A DNA stretch of 64,000 bases from Natronomonas gomsonensis. Lineage in GTDB: Archaea; Halobacteriota; Halobacteria; Halobacteriales; Haloarculaceae. The notes under the pieces were generated by a model. That model made no database searches and had not been told where the DNA came from. It saw only the letters and a program-made list of their open reading frames with translations. The position numbers and the translations under genes were made by a program. Location of the stretch: positions 186,001-250,000 of the forward strand of contig NZ_JACAWU010000002.1 of assembly GCF_013391635.1 (NCBI RefSeq), in the 5' to 3' direction. Below, piece after piece: positions 1 through 8,771 of the stretch (within the stretch, counting starts at the first letter, position 1; every line of letters begins with the position of its first letter).

Positions 1-1265
1 AAGCACCGACGCCCAGAGCGGCTCTAACGGCGGCAGAGTCACCACGGACGCTTTGGGCTGCCCCAGGCGAGTCGACGGTCGTCGGCAGCGGCGCGGCAGC
101 GACCATCACGGCGGACGGCCCCGGCCGTTTCGACGCGATTCGAGAGGCGGCGACGGAACTCTTCTCCGTCGGCGACGTTCACGCCGGGACGCTCGCGGCC
201 CGACCCCGCGTGTTCGGCGGGTTTTCGTTTCACGACGAACACGTCGGGGAGGGGCCGTGGGAGGGGTATCCCGGTGCCCGATTCGTGCTCCCTCGCGTGC
301 AAGTCACCTACACCGACGACGAGGCGTGGGTGACGGTCAACGCGATCGACGCCGGCGCCGCCGACGTCGAACGCCGACTCGACACCGCCACCGAAGCGCT
401 CCTCGACACGTCGGAGCCAGCCGTCTCCGCGGGACCGCCGGGCGTCGAAAGCCGGACACGGACCACCTCGAAGGCGGAGTGGCGCGACAGCGTCACGGCT
501 GCTATCGACCGCATCGACGCCGGCGAGCTCCGAAAGGTCGTCCTCGCACAGGCACTGGAGGCTCGTCTCGACGCGCCGCTGTCGATTCCCGACGCGATTG
601 CCCGACTCGGCGACACCTATCCGAACTGTTTTCGGTTCCTCTTCGAACCGGAGGTCGGCCGTTCGGGGTTTTTCGGTGCGACGCCGGAGCGACTCGTCGG
701 CCTCCGGGGTCGAACGGTCGAAACGGGCGCCATCGCTGGCACGACCGGCCGCGGCGACACCCCGGAAGAAGACGAGTGGCTCGCCGAGGAACTGCTGGCA
801 GACGAAAAGAACGTCCACGAACACGAACTCGTCGCCGACGCCATCCGGGAGCAACTGGAACCCTATGCAGCGTCCATCCGCGCGGGCGAGCGTGGCATCC
901 GTCGGTTGGCGACCGTCCAGCACATCGAGACGCCGATTACCGCCGAGTTGGCCGTCGACGAACACGTCCTCTCGCTCGTCGAGGCGCTACACCCCACACC
1001 GGCGGTCGGCGGACTGCCCCCGGACCGCGCACTGGATACCATCCGCGACACCGAACCGTTCGAACGTGGCTGGTACGCCGCGCCTGTCGGGTGGTTCGAC
1101 GCCGCCGGCTACGGCTCCTTTGCGGTTGCCATACGGTCGGCAGTCGCCCGTGAGGATGTCGCGACGCTGTTCGCTGGCGTCGGCATCGTCGGTGACTCCG
1201 ACCCCGACCGCGAGTGGGACGAAGTGCAACTGAAGTACCGGCCCATCCTCGACGAACTCGAGTGA
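1..1265 (+). CDS. menF: Isochorismate synthase MenF (5' end cut by window edge)
   Basis: Converts chorismate to isochorismate, the first committed step of menaquinone synthesis. The reading frame is open to the left edge, so the true start lies outside; codons are in frame from base 3. The chorismate-binding domain fills the visible part: RKVVLAQ around base 530, then GATPERLVGL, ETGAIAGT, HPTPAVGG and finally AGVGIVGDSDP followed by EWDEVQLK, all hallmarks of the MenF/EntC/DHB synthase family. It stops 5 bases before menD, so the two are almost certainly co-transcribed. Other chorismate-utilising enzymes (TrpE, PabB) share the fold, but the direct linkage to menD, menB, menA, menC and menE settles the role. 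Confidence 0.93.
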   Translation, partial: APTPRAALTAAESPRTLWAAPGESTVVGSGAAATITADGPGRFDAIREAATELFSVGDVHAGTLAARPRVFGGFSFHDEHVGEGPWEGYPGARFVLPRVQVTYTDDEAWVTVNAIDAGAADVERRLDTATEALLDTSEPAVSAGPPGVESRTRTTSKAEWRDSVTAAIDRIDAGELRKVVLAQALEARLDAPLSIPDAIARLGDTYPNCFRFLFEPEVGRSGFFGATPERLVGLRGRTVETGAIAGTTGRGDTPEEDEWLAEELLADEKNVHEHELVADAIREQLEPYAASIRAGERGIRRLATVQHIETPITAELAVDEHVLSLVEALHPTPAVGGLPPDRALDTIRDTEPFERGWYAAPVGWFDAAGYGSFAVAIRSAVAREDVATLFAGVGIVGDSDPDREWDEVQLKYRPILDELE

Positions 1266-1270
1266 CCGAG

Positions 1271-3031
1271 ATGAACGTCAACACGCTGTGGGGGGAGGTC
1301 ATCGCCGACGAACTGTCGAAGGCGGGTGTCGAGGCGGCAGTACTGGCGCCGGGAAGTCGTTCGACGCCGCTGACCGTCGCCGCCGCCGAACACGAGGGTA
1401 TCGAGACGTACTCGCTTCTCGACGAGCGGTCGGCGGCGTTCTTCGCTCTGGGTCGAGCCAAACGGACCGGAACACCGACGGCGCTCGTCTGCACCTCCGG
1501 GACGGCGCTGGCGAACTTTCACCCGGCGGTCATCGAGGCCGACCGCTCCCGCGTTCCGTTGCTGTTGTTGACGGCGGACCGTCCGCCCGAACTGCAGGAC
1601 AGCGGTGCCAACCAGACCATTGACCAGGAGCGACTGTACGGCGACGCGGTGCGTCAGTACCGGAAGCTTCCGGAACCGGAACCTGCGGACCGAAAGCTCC
1701 GGTCGCTTCGGACCGCACTCGCGCGGGCGGTCGGCACCGCGACGGGGGGCGAACCCGGACCCGTTCATCTCGATGTACCGCTCCGCAAGCCGCTGGAACC
1801 GACCGCTGGTGGGAAGGCGGCCCCGCTCGGCGTCCCCGACGGCGCGGTGCCTGGGGGGTTCGTCGACGACCACTCACTCGCCGTTGAGGGCCGCGAGGGG
1901 TCGTTCGTCGAAGTGACGCGTGGTCAATCGACGCTATCCGCTGCGGACCGACGAAACCTCGTCGAGGTAATCGAAACCGCGGATTCCGGAGTCGTCGTCT
2001 GCGGTCCCACCGACCGCTCGGCGCCCGCTGTCGATGCACTCGCCGAGTTGGCCCGGGCCAGTGGATTCCCCGTGTTTGCCGACCCGCTCTCGGGGATTCG
2101 GTTCGGCGGACACGTCGACAGCGATGGCGTAACCGTCTGCGGTGGGTACGATTCGTATCTCGCTGCAATCGAGGCGACGCCCGACGTGGTCGTCCGTTTC
2201 GGCGCCTCTCCGACCTCCAAGCCGCTCCGGAACTACCTCGCGCGGTCGGGGGCCCGTCAGTTCGTCGTCGACCCGGCCGGGGGATGGCGCGAGGCGACGT
2301 TTACCGCGACGGACCTCGTCGTCGCCGACGAGACGTGGGTCGCGAGTGACCTCGCGGCCCGAGTCGAACGCGAACCCGGACCGTACGCCGACCGACTCCG
2401 AGAGGCCGAGGCGGCGTACTGGCAACTCGTCGCCGGCGCGGAACCGGAGGAGGGTGCGGTCCTCACCGATGCCGTCGAGGCCGCACCGGATTCGACGACG
2501 CTGTTCGTCTCGAACTCGATGCCCGTCCGGGACCTCGACCGGTTCGGTCGTCCCCGACCGGCTGATTTGACCGTTCTCGGAAACCGCGGCGCCTCCGGCA
2601 TCGACGGCATCACCTCGACGGCGCTCGGGGCGGGGTCGGTCTCCGACGACCCGCTCGTCCTCGTGACGGGTGACCTCGCGTACTACCACGACATGAACGG
2701 CCTGCTCGCCGTCGGTCGCTGCGATGTCGACGCGACCGTTGTCTGCATCAACAACGATGGGGGCGGCATCTTCCATCTGCTCCCAATCGAGGCCCACGGC
2801 ACCTTCGAGGAGTGGTTCCGGACGCCGCACGGACTGGACTTCGAACATTCGGCGGAGTTGTACGACCTCGAGTTCGCGCGCACGGGCGACCGCGAAGGGT
2901 TCCGGGAACTGTACGCCGACTCCCTCGCGAGCGACGGGACGCAGGTCATCGAGGTCCGTACTGACAGCGACCGCAACCACGCCGACCGGACGGCACTGCA
3001 GGAACGCGTCGTCGAGGAGCTCTCGCAGTGA
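1271..3031 (+). CDS. menD: SEPHCHC synthase MenD (thiamine diphosphate enzyme)
   Basis: 586-residue thiamine-diphosphate enzyme that joins 2-oxoglutarate to isochorismate to form 2-succinyl-5-enolpyruvyl-6-hydroxy-3-cyclohexene-1-carboxylate. The N-terminal pyrimidine-binding half shows APGSRSTPL and TSGTALANFHPAV; the C-terminal pyrophosphate-binding half shows GDLAYYHDMNGL at about residue 466, followed by INNDGGGIFHLLP, the Mg-ThDP motif typical of MenD. The ATG at 1271 is chosen over the in-frame codon at 1214 because the latter would overlap menF by 50 bases and the family starts close to NTLWGEVIADEL. The stop codon overlaps the start of the next gene (GTGA), which implies translational coupling. 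Confidence 0.95.
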   Translation: MNVNTLWGEVIADELSKAGVEAAVLAPGSRSTPLTVAAAEHEGIETYSLLDERSAAFFALGRAKRTGTPTALVCTSGTALANFHPAVIEADRSRVPLLLLTADRPPELQDSGANQTIDQERLYGDAVRQYRKLPEPEPADRKLRSLRTALARAVGTATGGEPGPVHLDVPLRKPLEPTAGGKAAPLGVPDGAVPGGFVDDHSLAVEGREGSFVEVTRGQSTLSAADRRNLVEVIETADSGVVVCGPTDRSAPAVDALAELARASGFPVFADPLSGIRFGGHVDSDGVTVCGGYDSYLAAIEATPDVVVRFGASPTSKPLRNYLARSGARQFVVDPAGGWREATFTATDLVVADETWVASDLAARVEREPGPYADRLREAEAAYWQLVAGAEPEEGAVLTDAVEAAPDSTTLFVSNSMPVRDLDRFGRPRPADLTVLGNRGASGIDGITSTALGAGSVSDDPLVLVTGDLAYYHDMNGLLAVGRCDVDATVVCINNDGGGIFHLLPIEAHGTFEEWFRTPHGLDFEHSAELYDLEFARTGDREGFRELYADSLASDGTQVIEVRTDSDRNHADRTALQERVVEELSQ

Positions 3032-3345
3032 GCGACCCGCGCGTCGGTCCGTGGCTGTTCACGACGGTGACGGCGATGCTCGCTGGGTTCGCCGCGCTCG
3101 TCCTCTCGGGAATTCCGCTTGTGGTCGGCGCCGCAGTCATCGTGGCGACGGTGGCGGCGACGGCCGTCGGTCGTTCGGAGTTGCCCTCGCCGGCGCGGAT
3201 GGGGGACCGCCGGGCGGTCGGGGCGGCGACGCTGTTCGCGGTCGTCCTCGGCGCCGGGGTTCTGGGCGGGGAGCCGACGACCGGGCTGCTCGTCGGGATG
3301 GGGCTGTACCTGACGGTGTGGCTGCTCGGCGTGAGCAGTTGGTGA
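3028..3345 (+). CDS. Small membrane protein between menD and menB
   Basis: 105-residue hydrophobic protein with about four predicted membrane segments (roughly residues 8-25, 28-46, 62-78 and 84-101) and a short charged loop at 47-60 (GRSELPSPARMGDRR). It starts with GTG inside the menD stop (GTGA, 4-base overlap), so it is read from the men message. No catalytic motif is visible and I do not recognise the family. Its position suggests, but does not prove, a role linked to a membrane-bound step of quinone synthesis. Confidence 0.75.
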   Translation: MSDPRVGPWLFTTVTAMLAGFAALVLSGIPLVVGAAVIVATVAATAVGRSELPSPARMGDRRAVGAATLFAVVLGAGVLGGEPTTGLLVGMGLYLTVWLLGVSSW

Positions 3346-3390
3346 GTTGCGGTCGGGTGGCTTTTTGCTGGCGCCGGTCCCACCTCCGGC

Positions 3391-4278
3391 ATGGTATCGG
3401 ACATCTTCGATTCCGCGCGCTGGGAACCGGTCACCGACGACTTCGAGGACCTCACCTACCACCGGGCGGAAGACAGCGGCGTCGTCCGCATCGCCTTCGA
3501 CCGCCCCGAGGTCCGCAACGCCTTCCGACCGGAGACGGTCGACGAGCTGTACACCGCCTTAGAACACGCCAAACGGCAGACGGACGTGGGCTGTGTGCTG
3601 TTGACCGGCAACGGCCCGTCGCCGAAAGACGGCGGCTGGGCGTTCTGTTCCGGCGGCGACCAGCGCATTCGTGGCGAGGCCGGCTACGAGTACGAATCCG
3701 AACCCGAAGCCGAACAGCAGGACGCGCCGCGACTCCACATCCTCGAAGTCCAGCGGCTCATCCGTCACATTCCGAAGCCGGTCATCGCCGTCGTTCCCGG
3801 GTGGGCCGTCGGCGGCGGCCACTCCCTGCACGTCGTCTGTGACATGACGCTGGCCTCCGAGGAACATGCCAAGTTCCTCCAGACCGACCCGGACGTGGCG
3901 TCGTTCGACGCGGGCTTCGGGTCGGCGTACCTCGCCCATCAGGTCGGTCACAAGAAGGCCCGGGAGGTGTTCTTCCTCGGGAAAACCTACTCCGCCGAGG
4001 AGGCCGTCGAGATGGGGATGGCGAACGAGGCCGTCCCCCACGAGGAACTCGAGGAGACGGCCCTGGAGTGGGGCGAGCGTATCCTCTCGAAGTCGCCGAT
4101 GGCGATTCGAATGTTGAAGTACGCGTTCAACCTCGACACCGACGGACTCGTCGGCCAGCAGGTGTTCGCGGGCGAAGCCACCCGACTCGGCTACATGACC
4201 GACGAGGCCCAGGAGGGACGTGACGCGTTCAACGAGAAACGGGACCCCGAATTCGAGAAGTTCGACTGGTACTACTGA
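3391..4278 (+). CDS. menB: 1,4-dihydroxy-2-naphthoyl-CoA synthase MenB
   Basis: 295-residue crotonase-fold enzyme that cyclises o-succinylbenzoyl-CoA to DHNA-CoA. Visible: CSGGDQR at residues 86-92 (oxyanion-hole region), PGWAVGGGHSLH, and QTDPDVASFDAGFGSAYLA with Asp166 and Asp173, then the C-terminal EGRDAFNEKRDPEF that closes the active site of the neighbouring subunit. Asp166 sits where bicarbonate-dependent (type I) MenB enzymes have Gly, so this is a type II enzyme carrying its own side-chain carboxylate. A T-rich box near 3360 lies about 27 bases before the ATG, so it may have its own leaderless promoter in addition to read-through from menD. Confidence 0.95.
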   Translation: MVSDIFDSARWEPVTDDFEDLTYHRAEDSGVVRIAFDRPEVRNAFRPETVDELYTALEHAKRQTDVGCVLLTGNGPSPKDGGWAFCSGGDQRIRGEAGYEYESEPEAEQQDAPRLHILEVQRLIRHIPKPVIAVVPGWAVGGGHSLHVVCDMTLASEEHAKFLQTDPDVASFDAGFGSAYLAHQVGHKKAREVFFLGKTYSAEEAVEMGMANEAVPHEELEETALEWGERILSKSPMAIRMLKYAFNLDTDGLVGQQVFAGEATRLGYMTDEAQEGRDAFNEKRDPEFEKFDWYY

Positions 4279-4423
4279 CGCGTCGTCCGTTCGTCACTCG
4301 GTGACACTCGGATGCAATAATTGGTTCTGACGTTGTTTTATCCTACCTGGCTGTGGAACGACGAGTCGAACAGGCCGTCGACGAGGTAACTGAACGCTCC
4401 ATCCGTATTCTCAAACCATTTCT

Positions 4424-4460
4424 TGGTATTGAGTGGTATTTGGTGGTAAGAGTTATATAG
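4424..4460 (+). promoter_or_regulatory. Promoter with heptamer repeats before phasin-like gene
   Basis: A TATA-like box (gttatatag, 4452-4460) lies about 27 bases before the ATG at 4485. Directly upstream the heptamer TGGTATT occurs at 4424-4430 and 4434-4440, with a degenerate TGGTGGTA at 4441-4448, giving a 10-base (one helical turn) spacing. Such phased direct repeats against a TATA box look like a regulator-binding site. The binding protein is unknown. Confidence 0.45.
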
Positions 4461-4484
4461 TCGGGACGCGTTAGTTCAATTACA

Positions 4485-5153
4485 ATGAGCCAAAACGACT
4501 CCGCGGTCAGCACGATGTTCAGTTTCCAGCGCAGCACCCTCGAACAGACCCAGAACGCCATCGAATCCGGCGTCGAGTTCCAGCAGAACGTCAACGAGCG
4601 TCTCGTCGAGAGCTTCGACACGACCCGAGAGTTCTCGGAACGCAGCAGCGATATCGTCCGCACGGGCATGGACGCCTACTTCGACGCCGTCGAAGCGGCC
4701 GTCCCCGGCGACCAGGACGTTCTCGTGGACATCCGTGAGACCCTCGACGAACAGCTCGACGAACTCGAAGCCAACCAGTCCGATGCCTTCGACGCCCTCG
4801 AGGAGAACCTCGACGACGGCCACGAGTCTGTCGACGAACTCCTCGAGGACTTCCTCGAAACCCTCGACGAGCAAGTCGCCCAACTGCTCGAGGCCAGCGA
4901 GGACCTCGAAGACCAGACCGTCGACGCCCTCGAGAACCTCCAGGAGTCCATCGAGGACCTTCAGGAGCAACTCGACGAGCGCTCCGAGGAGTTCCAAAAC
5001 CAACTCGACGAGCAACTCGACAGCATCCAGGAACAACTCGAGGAAGGCGCCGACACGCTGCAGGAGCAGATCGACGACGTCTCCGAGCAGGTTCAGGACG
5101 CCGCCGAACAGGTCGAAGACGCGGCCGACGACGCGACCGGCAGCTCGGCGTAA
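4485..5153 (+). CDS. Phasin-like coiled-coil protein
   Basis: 222 residues, extremely acidic, no membrane segment. The N-terminal about 75 residues (FSFQRSTLEQTQNAIESG, then VRTGMDAYFDAVEAAVPG) resemble haloarchaeal phasin-like proteins, which coat polyhydroxyalkanoate granules; that assignment is by recollection of the family, not by search. Residues about 80-215 form one long heptad coiled coil rich in LDEQL, LEEN and LQEQ units, ending in an Ala-rich tail. It stands alone with its own promoter, between menB and menA. A generic filament or scaffold protein is the alternative. Confidence 0.6.
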   Translation: MSQNDSAVSTMFSFQRSTLEQTQNAIESGVEFQQNVNERLVESFDTTREFSERSSDIVRTGMDAYFDAVEAAVPGDQDVLVDIRETLDEQLDELEANQSDAFDALEENLDDGHESVDELLEDFLETLDEQVAQLLEASEDLEDQTVDALENLQESIEDLQEQLDERSEEFQNQLDEQLDSIQEQLEEGADTLQEQIDDVSEQVQDAAEQVEDAADDATGSSA

Positions 5154-5184
5154 GCGGTCTTCACGACTCCCGACACTTTCTCCG

Positions 5185-5190
5185 TTTTTT
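5185..5190 (+). terminator. Oligo-T stretch after phasin-like gene
   Basis: Six consecutive T residues about 30 bases past the stop at 5153, before the separate menA promoter. Archaeal RNA polymerase stops at such U-tracts without a required hairpin. Confidence 0.4.
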
Positions 5191-5247
5191 CACCGCAGAT
5201 AGCGCTGCTGTCCGATGACCGCGAGCCATCGGCTCGGACCACCCGAC

Positions 5248-5255
5248 ATTATACC
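5248..5255 (+). promoter_or_regulatory. TATA-like box of menA
   Basis: The box cattatac lies about 26 bases before the ATG at 5278, the normal haloarchaeal spacing for a leaderless transcript. It decides the start: an upstream in-frame codon at 5215 would lie ahead of the promoter. Confidence 0.55.
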
Positions 5256-5277
5256 CCTCCCGGACGCAGCACCGACA

Positions 5278-6219
5278 ATGACTGAGGCGGTTTCACCCGC
5301 GAAAGCGTGGCTGATGGCGGCCCGCCCGCAGACGTTGCCGGCGGGAGCGGCGCCGGTCATCGTCGGGACGGGGCTGGCGATTCACGACGATTTCTTCGCA
5401 CCGGTGTCGGCTGCGTTCGCCCTCGTCGGGGCGTTACTCCTCCAAATCGGGACGAACTTTGCCAACGACTACTACGACGCCGTTCGCGGCGCCGACACCG
5501 AGGACCGCGAAGGGTTCACCCGCGTGACCGCCGGCGGCATCATCGCCCCGCAGTCGGTCAAGCGGGCGATGTACGCGACGTTCGGTCTCGCAATCCTCCT
5601 CGGCACGTACCTCGTCTACCTCGGCGGCGTCCCCATCCTCGTCATCGGCCTCGCCAGCGTAGCCGCGGGCATCACCTACACCGGTGGCCCGCTCCCCTAC
5701 GGCTACCGTGGCCTCGGCGACGTGTTCGTGTTCGTCTTCTTCGGTCTCGTCGCTGTCGCGGGGACGTACTACGTTCAAGCAGTCACCTACGCCGCCGAGC
5801 CGTTCCCGCTGTGGCTTCCCGAGGGAACTGTGCCACTGGCGGCCGTGGTCGCCGCACTCCCTGTCGCGGGGCTGTCGACTGCCATCCTTGTCGTCAACAA
5901 CATCCGTGACCGCGAGACCGACGCCGCGGCCGGAAAGCGGACGCTCGCCGTCATGCTCGGTTACCGACTCAGCCGCATCGAGTGGACCGCGTTGGTCGGA
6001 ATGGCCTACGCCGTTCCGGTCGTCTTCTGGGCCGCCGGATACGGCCTCTCGGTCCTTCTTCCGCTGTTGACCGCACCGCTCGCCGTCTCCCTCGGCGGGA
6101 CGGTCTGGACCCACACCGACGGTGAAGCGCTCAACCCGGCCTTAGAGCGGACGGGCCAACTCCTGTTTGCCCACTCGCTTGCCTTCGCCGTCGGCCTCGC
6201 GGCACCGGCGTTGGTATGA
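5278..6219 (+). CDS. menA: DHNA octaprenyltransferase-type prenyltransferase MenA
   Basis: 313-residue integral membrane UbiA-superfamily enzyme that attaches the polyprenyl tail to 1,4-dihydroxy-2-naphthoate. It begins [14 protein letters not shown], typical of MenA, and carries the first Asp-rich prenyl-diphosphate motif [14 protein letters not shown] and the second [19 protein letters not shown]. About eight or nine membrane segments. Start 5278 is taken because a TATA-like box sits 26 bases before it. The stop overlaps the menC ATG (ATGA), so menA-menC-menE form one operon. Confidence 0.93.
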   Translation: MTEAVSPAKAWLMAARPQTLPAGAAPVIVGTGLAIHDDFFAPVSAAFALVGALLLQIGTNFANDYYDAVRGADTEDREGFTRVTAGGIIAPQSVKRAMYATFGLAILLGTYLVYLGGVPILVIGLASVAAGITYTGGPLPYGYRGLGDVFVFVFFGLVAVAGTYYVQAVTYAAEPFPLWLPEGTVPLAAVVAALPVAGLSTAILVVNNIRDRETDAAAGKRTLAVMLGYRLSRIEWTALVGMAYAVPVVFWAAGYGLSVLLPLLTAPLAVSLGGTVWTHTDGEALNPALERTGQLLFAHSLAFAVGLAAPALV

Positions 6220-7214
6220 GAGTAGAGCGCTTTTCCCTCCCGCTTGCCCACCCGCTCGACACCGCCGCGGGCCGCATCGAGCGTCGAGACGGGTTCCTCC
6301 TCGAGGTCGATATCGACGGTATCGAGGGACTCGGAGAAGCGACACCGCTTGCCGGCTGGACCGAATCGCTTTCCGAATGTGCCGCCGCCCTGCGGTCGGT
6401 CGAAGACCCACTCGATGCTCTCACCTCGCTCGAAGCGAGGCCGGCCGCACGACACGGGGTTTCGCTGGCGGTCCTCGACGCTCGCGCGCGGACGGCCGGG
6501 AAACCGCTGTATCGCCATCTCGGTGGCGAAACGCGCGTCGAGAGCGTCCCGGTCAACGCGACTATCGGGGACGGAACACCGGCGGACACTGCCGCGGCCG
6601 CCCGCCGTGCTGTCGTCGAGGGGTATCCGGCGCTGAAAGTGAAGGTCGGCGCACGCTCGCTCGCAGTCGATATCGAGCGACTCGAGGCGGTCCGGGAATC
6701 CTGTCCCGATGTCGAACTCCGGGCCGACGCCAACGGCGCGTGGGACGAGCCGACCGCCGAGCGCGCCTTCGAGGCGTTCGAGGCTCTCGATGTCGCCTTC
6801 GTCGAACAGCCACTGCCCGCCGAGAATCTCGCAGGTCACGCTGGTCTCCGTGGCGGCGAGGTCGGCGTCGGCCTCGATGAGGGACTTCTCGAACACGGTC
6901 TCGCCGCCGTCCTCGAAGCGGATGCGGCGGACGTCGTCGTCTGCAAGCCGATGGCGCTGGGCGGCGTCGACCGAGCGCGGGAAACTGCCCTGAAGGCACG
7001 CGATGCCGGTGTCGACCCTGTCGTCACGACGACCATCGACGGGGCAGTCGCGCGTGCCGGTGCAGTCCACCTCGCGGCGTCGATACCCGATAGACGGCCC
7101 TGCGGGCTGGCGACCGGCGATTTACTCGCCGAGGACGTCCGGGCGGATATCGCAGTGGCCGAAGGTGGGTCGATATCCGTTCCACAGGGAAAAGGCAATA
7201 TTCCCCCCTCGTGA
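6216..7214 (+). CDS. menC: o-Succinylbenzoate synthase MenC
   Basis: 332-residue enolase-superfamily enzyme that dehydrates SHCHC to o-succinylbenzoate. The catalytic set is complete: KVKVG with Lys141 and Lys143, Asp171 in DANGAW, Glu197 in EQP, Asp221 in DEG, and Lys244 in CKP. N-terminal capping domain about residues 1-95, barrel after that. Overlaps menA by 4 bases and is followed by menE after 15 bases. Other superfamily members (dipeptide epimerases) share these residues, but the operon makes MenC clear. Confidence 0.93.
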   Translation: MRVERFSLPLAHPLDTAAGRIERRDGFLLEVDIDGIEGLGEATPLAGWTESLSECAAALRSVEDPLDALTSLEARPAARHGVSLAVLDARARTAGKPLYRHLGGETRVESVPVNATIGDGTPADTAAAARRAVVEGYPALKVKVGARSLAVDIERLEAVRESCPDVELRADANGAWDEPTAERAFEAFEALDVAFVEQPLPAENLAGHAGLRGGEVGVGLDEGLLEHGLAAVLEADAADVVVCKPMALGGVDRARETALKARDAGVDPVVTTTIDGAVARAGAVHLAASIPDRRPCGLATGDLLAEDVRADIAVAEGGSISVPQGKGNIPPS

Positions 7215-7229
7215 ATCGGGCGACGGACG

Positions 7230-8729
7230 ATGCGAGATTGGCTGGCCACACGAGCGGATGGGACGCCCGAGGCGACGGCGGTAGCCGCCGGTGGCGACGT
7301 GGCGACGCCCCGGAGTTACGCCGACCTCAACGAGCGGGTGGAAGTGCTGGCCGGCCGCCTCGCCGCCCGTGGCGTCGGCGTCGACGACGCCCTCGCCGTG
7401 TGTGCCGAGACCCGCATCGAATTCCTCGAAGCCGTCCACGCCGCACAGCGACTGGGGGCAGTTCTCGTTCCGCTCAACGCACGGCTGACGGCCGACGAAC
7501 TCGCCGTTCGTCTCGAACGAATCGACCCCGCGGCCGTCGCCTGCGAGACCGACACCGAGCGCCCCGTCACCGACGCCATAGAAGCGATTGAAGCGAACGA
7601 CACCACTGTTCTATCATTCGACGAGCCGACCGCTGGAGCCGAACGCCTCGAGAGCGTCCGACCGGAACCGTTCGACCTCCCGGAGTGGGAACCCGACCAC
7701 CCGCTGGTCGTCATGTTCACCTCGGGGACGACGGGCGACCCGAAGGGAGTCGTGCTCACACTGGCGAACGTGCTGGCGAGTGCGACCGCCTCCGCGTTCC
7801 GCCTCGGCGTCGGCGGCGCCGACTGTTGGCACGTCACGCTCCCGATGTATCACATGGGCGGGCTGGCACCCGTCTACCGGTCGGTGCTGTACGGTTCTTC
7901 TATCTCGGTCCAGCGCGGCTTCGACCCCGAGCGGACCGCCGAGGCGATGCGTCGAGCCGACGCCACGTGCGTCTCGCTGGTTCCGACGATGCTCGAGCGG
8001 ATGCTCGACGCCGGTGAGTTCCCAGACTGCCGATTCGTGCTGTTGGGCGGGGCCGCCTGCCCACCCGAGTTGCTCGCTCGCGCCCACGACCGGGGTGTTC
8101 CGGTTGCTCCGACTTATGGGATGACCGAGGCGGCCTCCCAAATCGCCACCGCGACGCCCGAACAGTCACGCCAACACCCCGATACGGTCGGCAACCCGCT
8201 CATGTTCGCGGAGGTGACCGTCGTCGACGACGCCGGCGCGGTGTGTCGCCCCGGTGAGACGGGCGAACTCGTCGTCGCCGGGCCGATGGTGACGCCGGGG
8301 TACCTCGACGACGCGGCGACGCGAGAGGCGTTCACCAACGGCGGACTCCGGACTGGCGACGTGGGCCACCGCGACGAGGCCGGCCGAGTGTACGTCCACG
8401 CTCGCGTCGACGACACGATCGTCACCGGCGGGGAGAACGTCGACCCGAGCGAAGTCGTCGCCGCGCTCCGAGACCACCCGGCCGTCGACGACGCGGCCGT
8501 CGTCGGCATCGACGACGTGGAGTGGGGCGAACGCGTCGCTGCATTGGTCGTCCTCGTCGACGGCTCGGAGGTTGCACCCGACGCCCTCCGGGAGCAATGC
8601 CGGGAGCACCTCGCCGGCTACAAACTCCCGCGAACCGTTGGCTTCGCCGACTCGCTGCCGCGGACGGCCTCGGGTACCGTCGACCGCGAGGCGGTTCGAA
8701 CGGCCCTGGAAGCGGTCGACGACGCCTGA
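7230..8729 (+). CDS. menE: o-Succinylbenzoate-CoA ligase MenE
   Basis: 499-residue adenylate-forming enzyme that activates o-succinylbenzoate with ATP and CoA to make the MenB substrate. AMP-binding signature MFTSGTTGDPKGVV near residue 160, then YGMTEAAS, a TGDVGH core motif near 375, VDDTIVTGGENVDP, and the C-terminal hinge-domain lysine in PRTASGTVDRE. It is the last gene of the menA-menC-menE operon. Acyl-CoA synthetases for other acids have the same motifs, so the specificity rests on the context. Confidence 0.92.
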   Translation: MRDWLATRADGTPEATAVAAGGDVATPRSYADLNERVEVLAGRLAARGVGVDDALAVCAETRIEFLEAVHAAQRLGAVLVPLNARLTADELAVRLERIDPAAVACETDTERPVTDAIEAIEANDTTVLSFDEPTAGAERLESVRPEPFDLPEWEPDHPLVVMFTSGTTGDPKGVVLTLANVLASATASAFRLGVGGADCWHVTLPMYHMGGLAPVYRSVLYGSSISVQRGFDPERTAEAMRRADATCVSLVPTMLERMLDAGEFPDCRFVLLGGAACPPELLARAHDRGVPVAPTYGMTEAASQIATATPEQSRQHPDTVGNPLMFAEVTVVDDAGAVCRPGETGELVVAGPMVTPGYLDDAATREAFTNGGLRTGDVGHRDEAGRVYVHARVDDTIVTGGENVDPSEVVAALRDHPAVDDAAVVGIDDVEWGERVAALVVLVDGSEVAPDALREQCREHLAGYKLPRTVGFADSLPRTASGTVDREAVRTALEAVDDA

Positions 8730-8771
8730 ACCGGAGGCGGCTTTATTTTCGAGGCGAACCTACCGCCTACC

